DNA of 64,000 nt from contig NZ_OLMF01000004.1 of NCBI RefSeq assembly GCF_900290195.1, positions 1,415,501 through 1,479,500 of the forward strand, written 5' to 3'. The notes under the pieces are model-generated. The model was given only the letters and a program-made list of their open reading frames with translations. It ran no database searches and was not told where the DNA came from. Position 1 is the stretch's first letter. Every line of letters begins with the position of its first letter. Below are positions 33,444 to 43,987 of this stretch, piece after piece. The position numbers and the translations under genes were made by a program. The DNA comes from Anaerococcus marasmi (GTDB taxonomy: Bacteria; Bacillota; Clostridia; Tissierellales; Peptoniphilaceae).

Positions 33444-33471
33444 GAGAATGGTAATCAGTAACATATGTTAC
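33444..33471. promoter_or_regulatory. Fur-like box overlapping a GTAAC palindrome
   Basis: Positions 33444-33462 match the 19-bp Fur box GATAATGATAATCATTATC at 15 of 19 bases. Overlapping it, GTAACATATGTTAC (33458-33471) is a perfect 14-bp palindrome of the size bound by Crp/Fnr-type regulators. Both stand next to a minus-strand TATAAT and upstream of the DUF438 gene. Dual control by iron and by a redox or nitric-oxide regulator is inferred. Confidence 0.55.
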
Positions 33472-33507
33472 ATGGCAAAGAAAAAGAACCCCGCATTAAC
33501 GAGATCC

Positions 33508-34275
33508 TTATTTCATTTTTTCTAATTCTATACTAAATTTTTGTAAGATTTTTTTCTCAATTCTTGATACTGTCATCTGGCTTATGTCCAAGGTATTTGC
33601 TATGTCTACCTGGGTTCTTCCTTCGTAGTATCTGAGTTCTAAGATTTCTTTTTCTAGGTCATTTAATCTTTCTTTTGACTTATCAATCAGATCTTTAAGT
33701 TCTATTGAGTCGAAGTTCTTATCTTCTTCTCCAATCATATCTGATAGGTCAATGGCGTTTTCTCCCTTTTGGACTTGATATTTCATGTCCAAGGATTGTG
33801 GAGTGTAGACCTTGCTCGCTTCCATAGTCTCTAGTATTGTCTCCTCATCTTCTCCCAAATAGTCAGCTATATCCGCTATGGTTGGTGTTCTTTGAAGTTC
33901 TTGTGGGAGGATTTTTTTGGCTGTATTGATCTTTTTGTAGAGATTCTGTATCCTACGAGGAACTCTTATTACCCAACCCTTATCCCTAAAGTATCTCTTA
34001 AGCTCTCCCATTATGGTTGGAGTCGCAAAGGATGAGAAGGCAAAGCCCTTGGTTGGATCGTATCTTTCTACAGCATAGATCAAGCCTAGGCTTGCTACCT
34101 GGTAGAGATCGTCTTTTTCGATTCCCTTTCCTACATATTTGTTGGATAGGATATCGACTATATACATATGTTCTTCTATAAGCTCATCTCTTAGTTTTAT
34201 GTCGCGAGTTTCATAATACTCTTCGAATTTTTCTTGAATGGCCTCTTTGTGCTCTTTTTTGCTTGACTTAGACAT
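33508..34275 (-). CDS. SigB/SigF-type alternative sigma factor
   Basis: RNA polymerase sigma factor of 255 residues, the size of the SigB/SigF/SigG group. Region 2 is DDLYQVASLGLIYAVERYDPTKGFAFSSFATPTIMGELKRYFRDKGW (about 56-102), region 3 follows with VPRRIQNLYKKI and LQRTPTIADIADYLG, and region 4 is LRYYEGRTQVDIANTLDISQMTVSRIEKKIL near the C-terminus. It is encoded behind an RsbV-like and an RsbW-like gene, all joined to gyrA by overlapping or one-base junctions. The partner arrangement suggests stress-responsive use. Its promoters are not identified here. Confidence 0.92.
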   Translation of the reverse strand: MSKSSKKEHKEAIQEKFEEYYETRDIKLRDELIEEHMYIVDILSNKYVGKGIEKDDLYQVASLGLIYAVERYDPTKGFAFSSFATPTIMGELKRYFRDKGWVIRVPRRIQNLYKKINTAKKILPQELQRTPTIADIADYLGEDEETILETMEASKVYTPQSLDMKYQVQKGENAIDLSDMIGEEDKNFDSIELKDLIDKSKERLNDLEKEILELRYYEGRTQVDIANTLDISQMTVSRIEKKILQKFSIELEKMK

Positions 34276-34610
34276 TATTCTGCCCTTATTGTAAGTAGAA
34301 TCTTTTCATCTTCGATTTCTAGTTCATCACATAACTCTTCTAGGATTAAGTCTCTCATAGAAAGGGCTCTTGGCTCAAGCTCTCTGTCCTTTCCTCTTAC
34401 TTCTACCTTAAGGTTTTTCTCTTCTGCATAGAAGTTTACTGTGATGTCTTCTTGATTTAATTTGTAATTAACTGCCTCAGATACTACTACTCTTATATCT
34501 TCGACTTCTTCTATATTAAAGCCCAAATCTGAGGCAAGGCTTGCTGCAAAGAGCCTCAATGATTTGATATAGAGGCTATTTGCAGGGATTTTAATGCTTA
34601 TTTTTTCCAT
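34275..34610 (-). CDS. Degenerate RsbW/SpoIIAB-like anti-sigma protein
   Basis: Protein of 111 residues, shorter than the usual roughly 145-160. The first 60 residues align with the RsbW/SpoIIAB kinase fold up to VEDIRVVVSEAVNYKL, where the N-box would be. The N-box asparagine is shifted, the G1 box DxGxG is replaced by VRGKDRELEP, and the lid and G2 glycines are missing. It probably cannot bind ATP in the usual way. It lies between the RsbV-like and sigma genes, overlapping the sigma start by one base, so sigma binding without kinase activity is plausible. The start at 34610 (MEKISIK) is chosen over a longer frame; the site is the weak GAGATGG in the rsbV end. Confidence 0.75.
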   Translation of the reverse strand: MEKISIKIPANSLYIKSLRLFAASLASDLGFNIEEVEDIRVVVSEAVNYKLNQEDITVNFYAEEKNLKVEVRGKDRELEPRALSMRDLILEELCDELEIEDEKILLTIRAE

Positions 34611-34611
34611 A

Positions 34612-34917
34612 TTACACCATCTCAAATATTTCTGTAAGATCTGTAATCTTGAAAAGCTTTAAAATATTTTCTTTCGGATTGATTATTTTTACTTTTTTTC
34701 CTCTTTCCTTATTTATCTTATATATTTTCATGAACATACCAAGACCTGTTGAGTCAAGATAGTCAAGATTTTTGATATCTATTAATATGTCTTTGTTCAC
34801 AGTTTCTATTTCATCTTCTATAAGAGATTTGAACTCTTCTTCTGAATATACATCGAGATCTCCAGAAAGATCTAGCACTAACTTGTCATTTTCGTCTGTA
34901 ATATTTGCCTTAAACAT
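34612..34917 (-). CDS. RsbV/SpoIIAA-like anti-anti-sigma factor (STAS domain)
   Basis: Single STAS-domain protein of 101 residues, normal length. The segment [17 protein letters not shown] (about 51-67) is the STAS signature; the serine of DSTGLG is the residue phosphorylated by RsbW-type kinases. It starts inside the end of gyrA (eight-base overlap) and stops two bases before the RsbW-like gene. In the classical scheme the unphosphorylated form frees the sigma factor. Here the kinase partner looks degenerate, so control may depend on another kinase or on binding alone. Confidence 0.9.
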   Translation of the reverse strand: MFKANITDENDKLVLDLSGDLDVYSEEEFKSLIEDEIETVNKDILIDIKNLDYLDSTGLGMFMKIYKINKERGKKVKIINPKENILKLFKITDLTEIFEMV

Positions 34918-37354
34918 CTTCTTCCTCTTCTTCTAAAGTGCTATATTTAGTTACTGAAACAATTCTGTCATTTTCATCTGTAAGGTTTTTAAGCTTAACA
35001 CCTACTGTGTTTCTACCTGTTATAGATATATCCCTTACATTTAATCTTATCATATCACCTGATAGAGACACCATCATTATATCATTATCTAGGTCGACTG
35101 GTAAAGTATCTATGATTTTTCCAGTTTTTTCTGTAACCTTGTGGCATTTGACACCCTTACCACCCCTGTTTTGATTTTTAAAATTGTTAAAGGAAGTCTT
35201 CTTGCCGTAGGCGTTTTCTGTTACTACAAGAAGATAGGTCTCATCGCCTTTTATATTCATTGATACAACTTCGTCTCCCTTATCGAGCTTGATTGCCCTT
35301 ACACCCTGGGCTATTCTTCCCATAGATCTAAGATCAGCTGAATTAAATTGGATGGTCATACCATTTTTAGTTGATATTATTAGCTCTTCTTCCTTATCTA
35401 TTTGTCTAACTGAGATTAACCTATCGTCTTCTTTTAGTGAAATGGCTATGATTCCATTTTTCCTAATATTGGTGAAGTTTTCGGCATCAGTTTTCTTGAT
35501 TGTACCCATCTTGGTTTGAAGGACTATTTGGCTATCCTTATTTAATTCAGATAGGGTCATCATTTCTGTAATCTTTTCTCCAGATTCTAGCTTTAGGATA
35601 TTTATAATAGCTGTTCCTCTTGATTGGCGGCTTCCTTCTGGAACTTCGTAGGTCTTTAGGGAGTAGACCTTACCGAAGGATGTGAAGAATAATAGGTCTT
35701 CGTGGGTATTGGTTGTCTTTATCTTCTTGATAAAGTCTCCTTCTTTGGTATTTCCTGCAGCTATCCCCTTGCCACCCCTATTTTGAACCTTGTAGGTATC
35801 TATAGGGAGCCTTTTGATATATCCATCTTTAGTTAGGGTAAGGAGAACATCTTCTTTTTCGATTAGCTCTTCTATGTCTATTTCACCCTCATCTGGGATA
35901 ATCTTGCTTCTCCTGTCATCAGAGAATTTCTCTTTTATTTCTTCCATCTCATCGATTATTAGATTGAGGAGGTTTCCTTCTGAATTTAGGATAGAAAGTA
36001 GATATGCTATAGTCTCTTCTAGCTCTTTGTTTTCTGCATTTAACTTGTCAATTTCAAGTCCTGATAGTCTTTTAAGTTGCATATCAAGGATGGCTTGAGA
36101 TTGCTTGTCTGTAAGGCCGAATTTTTCAAAGAAGATTTTCTTAATCTCATCATTATCATAAGAAGATCTGATTATTCTTATTATTTCATCGATATTATCG
36201 ATTGCTATTATAAGACCTTCTACAATGTGTTTTCTAGCCTTAGCCTTGGATAGGTCAAAACTTGTCCTTCTAGTTACTACATCCTTTTGGTGGTCGATGT
36301 AGTATTCGATTAATTCCTTGAGATTTAAAACCTTAGGCACCCCATCTACTAGGGCTAGGTTTATTATTCCGAAAGTTGTCTCAAGCTGAGTGTATTTGTA
36401 TAGGTTATTTAAGACGATATTTGCATTAGAGTCTCTTTTGATCTCTATTACAATTCTCATTCCCTTTCTGTCTGACTCATCCCTAATATCAGATATGCCA
36501 TCAATTCTCTTATCTTTGACAAGGTCTGCTATTTTTTCGATTAGTCGGGACTTGTTTACCTGGTAAGGAATTTCTGTAATTATGATTCTTTCCCTATTTT
36601 TCTTAAAGGGTTCGATTTTACAAACAGCACGGAGCTTTACCTTGCCTCGTCCTGTACTATAGGCATCCTTTATTCCTGATTTACCGAGGATGTAGGCTCC
36701 TGTTGGAAAGTCTGGTCCTGGTATTATTTTATTTAAATCTTCTATGGAAATCTCAGGATCTTTCATATAGGCTATACAGGCCTCAATTGACTCTCCTAGA
36801 TTGTGAGGAGCCATATTTGTAGCCATACCTACAGCTATACCATTTGATCCATTTACAAGGAGGTTAGGAAATCTTGAAGGAAGGACAACTGGTTCCAATT
36901 CTTCTTCGTCGAAGTTTGGCATAAAGTCGACCGTATCCTTGTTGATATCTCTTAGCATCTCCTTGGCGATCTTGCTCATTCTAACTTCTGTATAACGCAT
37001 AGCAGCTGCGTCATCTCCGTCTATTGAACCGAAGTTACCCTGACCTTGGGCCAAAGGATATCTAGTTGAGAAGTCTTGGGCAAGTCTTACCAAGGCATCG
37101 TAGATGGCACTATCACCGTGAGGGTGGTATTTACCCATTACATCACCGACTACCCTGGCGGATTTTCTAGTAGGCTTATTTGGATCAAGTCCTAAGCCTT
37201 CCATTCCGTAGAGGATTCTCCTATGAACTGGTTTTAGACCATCTCTTACATCTGGAAGGGCCCTAGATACGATTACACTCATGGAGTATTCGAGATAGGA
37301 GTCCTTCATCTTCTTTTCTAGGTCTACATTAATAATATTGTTATCTTCTATCAT
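34910..37354 (-). CDS. gyrA: DNA gyrase subunit A
   Basis: Catalytic cleavage-rejoining subunit of DNA gyrase, 814 residues, a normal length. The N-terminal [26 protein letters not shown] is characteristic. The quinolone-resistance region is [19 protein letters not shown] near 85, followed by the active-site tyrosine in [11 protein letters not shown] (near 125). The C-terminal beta-pinwheel contains the GyrA-box-like motif QNRGGKG. The position of the usual quinolone-resistance residue 83 reads GDSAIYD: serine is kept, i.e. the susceptible-type residue. It is preceded by gyrB after eight bases and overlaps rsbV. Confidence 0.97.
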   Translation of the reverse strand: MIEDNNIINVDLEKKMKDSYLEYSMSVIVSRALPDVRDGLKPVHRRILYGMEGLGLDPNKPTRKSARVVGDVMGKYHPHGDSAIYDALVRLAQDFSTRYPLAQGQGNFGSIDGDDAAAMRYTEVRMSKIAKEMLRDINKDTVDFMPNFDEEELEPVVLPSRFPNLLVNGSNGIAVGMATNMAPHNLGESIEACIAYMKDPEISIEDLNKIIPGPDFPTGAYILGKSGIKDAYSTGRGKVKLRAVCKIEPFKKNRERIIITEIPYQVNKSRLIEKIADLVKDKRIDGISDIRDESDRKGMRIVIEIKRDSNANIVLNNLYKYTQLETTFGIINLALVDGVPKVLNLKELIEYYIDHQKDVVTRRTSFDLSKAKARKHIVEGLIIAIDNIDEIIRIIRSSYDNDEIKKIFFEKFGLTDKQSQAILDMQLKRLSGLEIDKLNAENKELEETIAYLLSILNSEGNLLNLIIDEMEEIKEKFSDDRRSKIIPDEGEIDIEELIEKEDVLLTLTKDGYIKRLPIDTYKVQNRGGKGIAAGNTKEGDFIKKIKTTNTHEDLLFFTSFGKVYSLKTYEVPEGSRQSRGTAIINILKLESGEKITEMMTLSELNKDSQIVLQTKMGTIKKTDAENFTNIRKNGIIAISLKEDDRLISVRQIDKEEELIISTKNGMTIQFNSADLRSMGRIAQGVRAIKLDKGDEVVSMNIKGDETYLLVVTENAYGKKTSFNNFKNQNRGGKGVKCHKVTEKTGKIIDTLPVDLDNDIMMVSLSGDMIRLNVRDISITGRNTVGVKLKNLTDENDRIVSVTKYSTLEEEEEDV

Positions 37355-37362
37355 TTTGCCTC

Positions 37363-39264
37363 CTATACGTCAATGTTTGATACGTACTTGGCGTTTTCTT
37401 GAATAAAGTTACGTCTTGGTTCTACCTTCTCTCCCATTAGAAGTGAGAAAGTATCATCTGTACTAGTTGAATCTAAGTCTTCATTAACTCTTAGAAGAAC
37501 TCTGTGATCTGGATCCATTGTGGTATCCCATAGTTGATCTGCATTCATCTCACCAAGACCCTTATATCTATTTATCTTATACTTATCAGCCTTGATTTCC
37601 TTAAGGACCTTATCTCTTTCAGCATCTGTGTATACATAGCGTTCATTTCTGCCGTGACTGATCTTATATAAAGGTGGTTGGGCAACATATACATGGCCTT
37701 CGTCTATTAATGGCTTCATGTATCTGTAGAAGAAGGTCAAAAGAAGGGTTCTGATGTGGGCACCATCGACGTCGGCATCGGTCATGATTATAATTTTACC
37801 GTAGCGGAGTTTGGATATATCAAATTCCTTGCCTATTCCTGTACCGAAGGCTGTAATCATAGCCTTAATTTCTTCTGAATTTAAGATCCTATCTAGATTG
37901 GCCTTTTCTACGTTCATAATCTTTCCTCTTAGAGGAAGGATAGCTTGAATTCTATTATCCCTTCCACCCTTAGCAGATCCTCCCGCAGAATTACCCTCGA
38001 CTATGAAGATTTCATTTTCGGAAAGGTCGGTTGATTGGCAGTCTGCAAGCTTTCCTGGAAGAGTTGTCGAATCTAGGATAGATCTTTTCCTAGTTAAGTC
38101 TCTTGCCTTTCTTGCAGCTTCTCTCGCTCTTCTGGATGCTAGGGCCTTTTCTATTATATTTTTGGCAGGTTTTGGATTTTCTTCTAGATAAGCTTGAAGT
38201 CTCTCACTTACGAATGTATCCACAGCTCCCCTTACCTCTGAGTTTCCAAGTTTAGCCTTGGTTTGTCCTTCAAATTGTGGGTCTGATATTTTGATGGAAA
38301 CTACAGCAGTAATTCCTTCTCTTATGTCGTCACCTTGAAGGTTTTCGTCATTTTCTTTTAGGAACTTAAAGTTTCTAGCGTAATCATTTACTGTTCTTGT
38401 TAGGGCTGACCTAAAACCTGATAGGTGGGTTCCACCTTCTGGTGTGTGGATATTATTGGCATAGGTTAGGATATTTTCACTGTAGCCATCAGTGTATTGA
38501 AAGCTTACTTCTACTTCTATGTCTTCTTGCATCCCATCAAAGTGAGGAACTTGATCCATAATTGGAGTCTTATTTCTATTAAGATATGTTACAAATTCCT
38601 TGATTCCACCTTCATATTTGAAGCTTTCGGAAAAGTCTTCCCTCTCATCTTCTAGGATTATTTCCACTCCCCTATTAAGGAAGGCCATTTCCCTAAACCT
38701 ATTTTCTAAAGTTTTCCTATCAAATATTGTTGTATCAAAAATCTCTCCATCTGGCTTGAATGTTATAGTTGTACCAGTCTCATCCGTATCTCCTACAATT
38801 TCCAAATCACTTGTGACTTCTCCCTTGGCAAAAGTCATCTTGTAGATATGGCCATCTCTTTTTACTTGAGCTTCCAAGTATTCACTTAGGGCATTTACTA
38901 CAGAAACACCTACACCGTGAAGTCCTCCTGAAAACTGATAGGCAGAGTCATCGAACTTACCACCTGCGTGCAATACTGTAAGGACTGTCTCGAGCGTTGA
39001 TTTGTGAGTTGTAGGATGTTCTTTGACAGGTATTCCCGAACCGTCATCCTCGACTTTTATTACATTATCTTTACTTACTGTTACCTTTATGTAGTCACAA
39101 CGACCTGCCAAGGCTTCATCTACAGAGTTGTCAACGACTTCGTAAACTAAGTGGTGAAGTCCCTTTTCACTGGTCGAACCTATATACATACCAGGTCTTA
39201 GTCTAACTGGTTCTAGTCCTTCCAAGACCCTGATATTGCCAGCATCATAATTGTTATCTTGCAT
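37363..39264 (-). CDS. gyrB: DNA gyrase subunit B
   Basis: ATPase subunit of DNA gyrase, 633 residues. It has the GHKL ATP site ([14 protein letters not shown], then DDGSGIPV, then [15 protein letters not shown]), the transducer domain, and the TOPRIM domain with [15 protein letters not shown], the [16 protein letters not shown] metal site, and the C-terminal [15 protein letters not shown]-type segment. The start at 39264 (MQDNNYDA) has AAAGGAATAG in front and follows the recF stop by one base; a frame eight codons longer is less likely. Confidence 0.97.
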   Translation of the reverse strand: MQDNNYDAGNIRVLEGLEPVRLRPGMYIGSTSEKGLHHLVYEVVDNSVDEALAGRCDYIKVTVSKDNVIKVEDDGSGIPVKEHPTTHKSTLETVLTVLHAGGKFDDSAYQFSGGLHGVGVSVVNALSEYLEAQVKRDGHIYKMTFAKGEVTSDLEIVGDTDETGTTITFKPDGEIFDTTIFDRKTLENRFREMAFLNRGVEIILEDEREDFSESFKYEGGIKEFVTYLNRNKTPIMDQVPHFDGMQEDIEVEVSFQYTDGYSENILTYANNIHTPEGGTHLSGFRSALTRTVNDYARNFKFLKENDENLQGDDIREGITAVVSIKISDPQFEGQTKAKLGNSEVRGAVDTFVSERLQAYLEENPKPAKNIIEKALASRRAREAARKARDLTRKRSILDSTTLPGKLADCQSTDLSENEIFIVEGNSAGGSAKGGRDNRIQAILPLRGKIMNVEKANLDRILNSEEIKAMITAFGTGIGKEFDISKLRYGKIIIMTDADVDGAHIRTLLLTFFYRYMKPLIDEGHVYVAQPPLYKISHGRNERYVYTDAERDKVLKEIKADKYKINRYKGLGEMNADQLWDTTMDPDHRVLLRVNEDLDSTSTDDTFSLLMGEKVEPRRNFIQENAKYVSNIDV

Positions 39265-39265
39265 A

Positions 39266-40345
39266 CTATTCCTTTCTAATCTTTCCATCTAAGATATATG
39301 AAATCTTTTCCTTATCTACGTACTCCAAGCTCTTGGTATTAGTTGCAGTTATTATTGTCTGAAAACCCTTGAGGTTTTCTAACAAAAACATAGACCTTTT
39401 CTCATCTAATTCTGAAAAGACATCATCAAACAAAATGACAGCCTCATCACCTGTCACTTCCTTAATCAACCTTACTTCTGCAAGTCTAATGTTTAAGATA
39501 GCCGAACGCTGTTGGCCTTGAGAAGCAAAGCTTTTGGTATTTTTACCATTTATACTTATTTCAATCTCATCCCTATGGATTCCTCTTTGGCTTGTAAGAT
39601 ATTTAAAATCTAAGTCTCTCGCCGATCTAAAAACTTCCTCATATTCTCTAAGACTTGAAGCTTCTATATCAGCCTTATAGCTTAGTTTTAACTCTTCCTT
39701 ATTTGATGTTAGAGATGAGTGAAATTCTCTAGAAAATTTATCAATAATTTTGATGAATTTATCCCTAGTCCTATATATCTTGTACGAAAGTTTGCTAAGA
39801 GACTTATCGAAAGCCTCTAGCTGTTCCTCAAAGTAGGGAGCCTTTTGTTTTTTCAAAAGCTTATTTCTTTGATAGAGAATCTTATCGTAATCTCTCTTGT
39901 TGGCCTTATAAGATAGATCAATTTCTTCTATAATTTCATCGATTAAATCTCTCCTACGACTTGGACCATCCTTAATTATTCCGAGATCTTCTGGAGTAAA
40001 TAATACAATCTTGAAAAGAGATCTTAAATCTTTCCTCCTATCATATTTTACTCCATTTACGAAAATACTCTTATCATTATCCTTTACTTCTATGAGAACT
40101 TCCTTAAAAGACCTGCCCTTTCTTATAGTTCCAGCTAGCTTCATCTGACTTTGAGAAAACCTAATTATATCCTTATCTCTAATCTTCTTAAAGCTTGACG
40201 CATTGGCCAGATAGTAGACACTTTCTAAAAGATTAGTCTTGCCCTGGGCATTATCTCCTATAAAGATATTGGAGTCTTTATTAAATTCTACATTTTCATA
40301 AAAATAATTCCTAAAATTATTTAACTTTAAATCTTTGATCCGCAT
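39266..40345 (-). CDS. recF: DNA replication and repair protein RecF
   Basis: SMC-like ATPase that binds single-strand gaps and helps load RecA; 359 residues, normal length. Walker [13 protein letters not shown] is near residue 31, the ABC-like signature [17 protein letters not shown] near 280, and Walker [17 protein letters not shown] near 303. It overlaps the S4-domain gene by one base, and gyrB follows after one base, the standard order near a bacterial origin. A helical arm (about 150-240) connects the two ATPase halves. Confidence 0.96.
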   Translation of the reverse strand: MRIKDLKLNNFRNYFYENVEFNKDSNIFIGDNAQGKTNLLESVYYLANASSFKKIRDKDIIRFSQSQMKLAGTIRKGRSFKEVLIEVKDNDKSIFVNGVKYDRRKDLRSLFKIVLFTPEDLGIIKDGPSRRRDLIDEIIEEIDLSYKANKRDYDKILYQRNKLLKKQKAPYFEEQLEAFDKSLSKLSYKIYRTRDKFIKIIDKFSREFHSSLTSNKEELKLSYKADIEASSLREYEEVFRSARDLDFKYLTSQRGIHRDEIEISINGKNTKSFASQGQQRSAILNIRLAEVRLIKEVTGDEAVILFDDVFSELDEKRSMFLLENLKGFQTIITATNTKSLEYVDKEKISYILDGKIRKE

Positions 40346-40551
40346 TATACAATTGTAATAGAAAAATCATCAAATTCGACTACATCTCCCTTGTAAAGCT
40401 TTCTTCCTGCCACAAAGCAAGGACTTCCATTTACAAGTACTCCTTCTTCCTTTATTATAACTTTGGCAAGACCTCCTGTAGGGATAATGTTGCTTGCTTT
40501 TAGTAAATCTTTTAATTTTATCTCTTCACTTTCAAATTCAATTTTTCCCAT
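40345..40551 (-). CDS. yaaA: S4-domain RNA-binding protein YaaA
   Basis: Small S4-domain protein of 68 residues, the conserved companion between dnaN and recF in many Firmicutes. The S4 motif is KLKDLLKASNIIPTGGLAKVIIKEEGVLVNGSPCFVAGRKLYKGDVVEF. The start at 40551 (MGKIEFES) is chosen because GAGGT lies four bases upstream, inside the dnaN end; a frame six codons longer would overlap dnaN. It binds RNA in related proteins; a specific role in the replication operon is not established. Confidence 0.88.
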   Translation of the reverse strand: MGKIEFESEEIKLKDLLKASNIIPTGGLAKVIIKEEGVLVNGSPCFVAGRKLYKGDVVEFDDFSITIV

Positions 40552-40558
40552 AGCTACC

Positions 40559-41671
40559 TCAATTCGCAAGTCTTACTGGAAGAACTAGATAGGTAAAGTC
40601 CTCATCTTCGTAAGTTGAATTTTCTGGATATATTAGGCATGGATTTAGGGATGATTTGAAGTTTAACTTTATCTTTGATGAGTCACAAGCCTTTACACCT
40701 TCTTGCATATACCTAGCATTAAAGGCTATCTCTAGATCACTTCCCTTTTGCTCTACATCTATAGCTTCCCTAACATCTCCTATCTCTGAGTTTGATTTTA
40801 TAAGCATAACATTATCAGAAAGCTCTATTTTAATAAGGTTGGCTCTTCCTGGATCTGATAGGACTTGGGCACGATCTAGGGAATTGATCAACTCTCTCTT
40901 ATCAAGTATAACACTAGTTTCTGAAATATCGTTTATAATATTTCTATAGTCGATAAAGTTTTTGTCAATTACCTTGCATTGCATGGTAGTGCTTCCGCTT
41001 GAAAATATTAGGTCATTTTCATTTTTATATAGCTTACTTGTCAAATCGTCAGAAATAATCCTAGACCATTCTAATAGTGATCTTTTAGGTATGATATATT
41101 CACTGTCTTCGTAGTCTGTTGGGTAAGCTAGTTTTACCTTCTTTAGGGAAACCCTGTAACCATCTAGGGCTACCATATTTAAGTATCCTTCTTTTAGTTC
41201 AAATAATATTCCTGTTAGGGCAAGTTTAGTTTCATCTAGACTTGTAGCAAACTCTGTCTGTCCTATAGATCTTTTAAGGATGTCATTATCTATTTCTATA
41301 GCCTTAGTTTCTGGAATATCTAAATCATTTTTGTCATAATAGTCGAAGGCTATTAGGTTAAAGCTTGAAGATTGACATTTTATAGAGATTTTGCCATCTT
41401 TGTTTTCTATTATAACTATGTCGTTTGGGAGTTTTCTTACTATATTTGAGATTAGACTTGCCTTAACAGCCATCTCTCCTTCTTCGTCTACTACAGCTTC
41501 TACATTTGTCTTTATAGATATTTCACCATCAAAGGCTCTTAGTGAAAGAGAGTTATCAGAACACTCAAAGTATATTAATTCATGTATCTGTATATTGGTA
41601 CTCTTTGAGACAGCTTTCATCGCAATCGTAATTGCATTCATTAAATCTTGCTGATTGATTTTAAATTTCAT
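40559..41671 (-). CDS. dnaN: DNA polymerase III beta subunit (sliding clamp)
   Basis: Ring-shaped processivity clamp for the replicative polymerase, 370 residues, a normal length. The N-terminal MKFKINQQDLMNAITIAMKAVSKSTNIQIHELIYFE, the central DGYRVSLKK segment and the C-terminal TYLVLPVRLAN ending are all typical of the three-domain clamp. It is encoded downstream of dnaA across a 224-bp space that contains DnaA boxes, so its expression may respond to DnaA. A strong AGGAG site stands before the ATG. Confidence 0.97.
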   Translation of the reverse strand: MKFKINQQDLMNAITIAMKAVSKSTNIQIHELIYFECSDNSLSLRAFDGEISIKTNVEAVVDEEGEMAVKASLISNIVRKLPNDIVIIENKDGKISIKCQSSSFNLIAFDYYDKNDLDIPETKAIEIDNDILKRSIGQTEFATSLDETKLALTGILFELKEGYLNMVALDGYRVSLKKVKLAYPTDYEDSEYIIPKRSLLEWSRIISDDLTSKLYKNENDLIFSSGSTTMQCKVIDKNFIDYRNIINDISETSVILDKRELINSLDRAQVLSDPGRANLIKIELSDNVMLIKSNSEIGDVREAIDVEQKGSDLEIAFNARYMQEGVKACDSSKIKLNFKSSLNPCLIYPENSTYEDEDFTYLVLPVRLAN

Positions 41672-41729
41672 GGTTACTCCTTAACTTATTATATATACTT
41701 AGTAGTATTATTAGTAGGGCCTGTATAAA

Positions 41730-41881
41730 TGTGGATAAGTTTATATAAAGGCTAAATGTAGCCAAATATCTCTATTGATAACTTGGGCATAATTAAAGGA
41801 TAAAAGCCTTAGTTTTCCACACTTTCCACAGGATGAAAATCGAAGATAAAAACTTTTGACTTATCAACAAACTTATCCACA
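41730..41881. promoter_or_regulatory. DnaA-box cluster between dnaA and dnaN
   Basis: TGTGGATAA at 41730-41738 and TTATCCACA at 41873-41881 match the DnaA box exactly. TTTTCCACA (41813-41821), CTTTCCACA (41822-41830) and TTATCAACA (41861-41869) are near matches. They fill the 224-bp space and, with the group upstream of dnaA, suggest a bipartite origin of the Bacillus type. Confidence 0.8.
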
Positions 41882-41895
41882 GGCTTATAAACAAT

Positions 41896-43275
41896 CTACT
41901 CTGTTATCTCCTTCAAAAGAGATTCTATTTCATCTTTGAAGTTATCGTCTTCATCAATTTGTTTTTGAATTTTATCGATCCCATGCATGACAGTCGTATG
42001 ATCTCTGTCAAAGGCGTTGGATATTGTTACTAGTGAATCTTCTAATATTTCTCTTGATAGGAACATGGCTATTTGTCTAGGATTTACTATTTCTTTTTTC
42101 CTTGATTTTCCCTTTATATCAGATAATTTGATTCCATATTTATCAGCCACAAACTTTTGTATATCATCTATGCCTACGCGTTTCTTCTTATCCTTTACTC
42201 TAGTAGCAACTCCCTTTATGGCATCTTCCATGGTTACCACTTCTCTATTATCGCTTTTGGCATAGGCAATGGCGGTAGATAAGGCTCCTTCGAGATCTCT
42301 AATATTTGTATCTATATTTTCCGCTATATAAAAGAGAATATTATTATCTATATAGGCGCCTAACTGGTCGAGTTTTTTCTGTAGTATTGCAACTCTTGTT
42401 TCAAAGTCAGGCTTTCCAATATCGACTATAATTCCCCAAGAAAACCTTGATATTAACCTATTTTCTAAATGTTTAATTTCCTTTGGTGGTCTATCAGATG
42501 ATATTACTATTTGCTTGCCTGTATTATAGAGGTCGTTAAAGGTATGGAAGAATTCCTCCTGGGTACCTTCTTTTCCAGCAATGAATTGGATATCATCTAT
42601 AAGAAGGATATCAACTGACCTATACTTTTCTCTGAACTTCTCGTTTTTAGTTGATCTAAGTGCTGATATCATCTCATTTGTAAACTTTTCACTTGATAGA
42701 TACATTACATAGGCATCATCCCTATTATCTAAGATCTCGTGGGCAATTGCTTGCATCAGGTGGGTTTTACCTAGACCACTTTCTCCATATATAAATAAGG
42801 GATTGTAAAGTCTTGCTTGGGACTTATTTGAAATATTTTCTGCTACAGCTTGGCTAACGCCGAGTGCGTATTGGTTTGACTTACCTTCCACGAAGTTTGC
42901 GAAAATATTCTCTTCTTCTAGTTGAGGTCTTGGAAATGAATTTACCTTACTTATTCGCATCTGGCCATTTGGATCATAGTCTTTTCCGAGTGTTATTACC
43001 TTATTATAATTATCGGAATCTTTTGCAATTACAGAAACCTTAAGGTCCTTTCCTGTCTTGTCTTTTATATTATCAAGAGCGATCTGAAGTTGAGGAATCC
43101 AGATTTTATCGTAGATAAAGAGGGTGTCCTTTTTTGGAACTTCTAGATATAGGGTCTCGTTATATAAATTTAAGGGTTTCAGAATGCTAATCCATGTATC
43201 GAATTGTTGAGTATCGGTAACATGCATTTTCATTTCATTTTTTAATTCATCTGTAATGTATTCTAGATTCGTCAT
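41896..43275 (-). CDS. dnaA: Chromosomal replication initiator DnaA
   Basis: Initiator ATPase that binds DnaA boxes and opens the origin, 459 residues. Domain I is at 1-90. The AAA+ domain has Walker A GESGLGKTHLMQ (near 160) and Walker B VDILLIDDIQFIAGKEGTQEEFFHTFN. Domain IV, the DNA-binding part, has LSREILEDSLVTISNAFDRDHTTVMHGIDKI. The start at 43275 (MTNLEY) is favoured over a longer frame because AAGGAAGG lies eight bases upstream. It is flanked by DnaA boxes on both sides, which implies autoregulation. Confidence 0.97.
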   Translation of the reverse strand: MTNLEYITDELKNEMKMHVTDTQQFDTWISILKPLNLYNETLYLEVPKKDTLFIYDKIWIPQLQIALDNIKDKTGKDLKVSVIAKDSDNYNKVITLGKDYDPNGQMRISKVNSFPRPQLEEENIFANFVEGKSNQYALGVSQAVAENISNKSQARLYNPLFIYGESGLGKTHLMQAIAHEILDNRDDAYVMYLSSEKFTNEMISALRSTKNEKFREKYRSVDILLIDDIQFIAGKEGTQEEFFHTFNDLYNTGKQIVISSDRPPKEIKHLENRLISRFSWGIIVDIGKPDFETRVAILQKKLDQLGAYIDNNILFYIAENIDTNIRDLEGALSTAIAYAKSDNREVVTMEDAIKGVATRVKDKKKRVGIDDIQKFVADKYGIKLSDIKGKSRKKEIVNPRQIAMFLSREILEDSLVTISNAFDRDHTTVMHGIDKIQKQIDEDDNFKDEIESLLKEITE

Positions 43276-43350
43276 CCATACTACCTTCCTTCTAAAGTTA
43301 TGCACAAGGGATGAAGCTTAAAATATTAAAAGTTAAGCAAGAAAAATTAA

Positions 43351-43797
43351 CTTATCCCCAAAAATAGGATAACTTGTGGATAACTTTGATGTTGATAATT
43401 CTTTTTGCTAAATTTTAGGCTTTATAGGGACAAATCCTAAGAAAAATCTTGTCAGCTTGGATTTTATCCACATAAAAATGTTAAATTATTGCAAAAAACA
43501 TAGTTTTACATATACTTTTACACAGCTAATTATACTATAATCAAGCGATTTAATCAACTTATCCACATTTTTTATTATATTTTTGGGAAAACTTATTTTC
43601 GCACTTTTGAAAAGTCGGAAATTATAGTGGATATGTGGATAAGTCTGTGTATTTATTTAAATTTCTTCATACTTTTTTTAGAATGCACTGATTTAAGCCA
43701 AGAATAAAATAGATAATCGATGGTTTTTAAATTTTATTCACAAGAGTTTTCTGTTTACAACTTGTGTAAAAATATTCTTTCCCCAAATTTATCCACA
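43351..43797. other. Chromosomal origin region oriC, upstream part
   Basis: This AT-rich, gene-free stretch lies between dnaA and rpmH (43276-43987). Exact DnaA boxes (TTATCCACA or its complement) are at 43375-43383, 43464-43472, 43559-43567, 43634-43642 and 43789-43797. Variants include TTATCCCCA near 43352 and TGTTGATAA at 43390-43398. Transcription diverges from here: dnaA-gyrA to the left, rpmH-parB to the right. The unwinding element was not located exactly; the AT-richest part is 43480-43620. Confidence 0.88.
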
Positions 43798-43924
43798 ATG
43801 CAAATTTATACGAGATTATCCCTATTAAATGATTATTTATCCAAAGGTTTAATGAATATATTATGTATAGGTAAATTCATCTACATATATGGAAAATTAA
43901 TAGAATATTTTTTGCCTATATATC

Positions 43925-43953
43925 TTGACAGATTAGCTTTATTTCAATATAAT
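43925..43953 (+). promoter_or_regulatory. Promoter of rpmH
   Basis: TTGACA (43925-43930) and TATAAT (43948-43953) are both perfect consensus, with a 17-bp spacer, 35 bp upstream of the rpmH start. Confidence 0.85.
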
Positions 43954-43987
43954 AGTATGAGTCAAAAAAAGAGTAGGAGGTGTAAGC

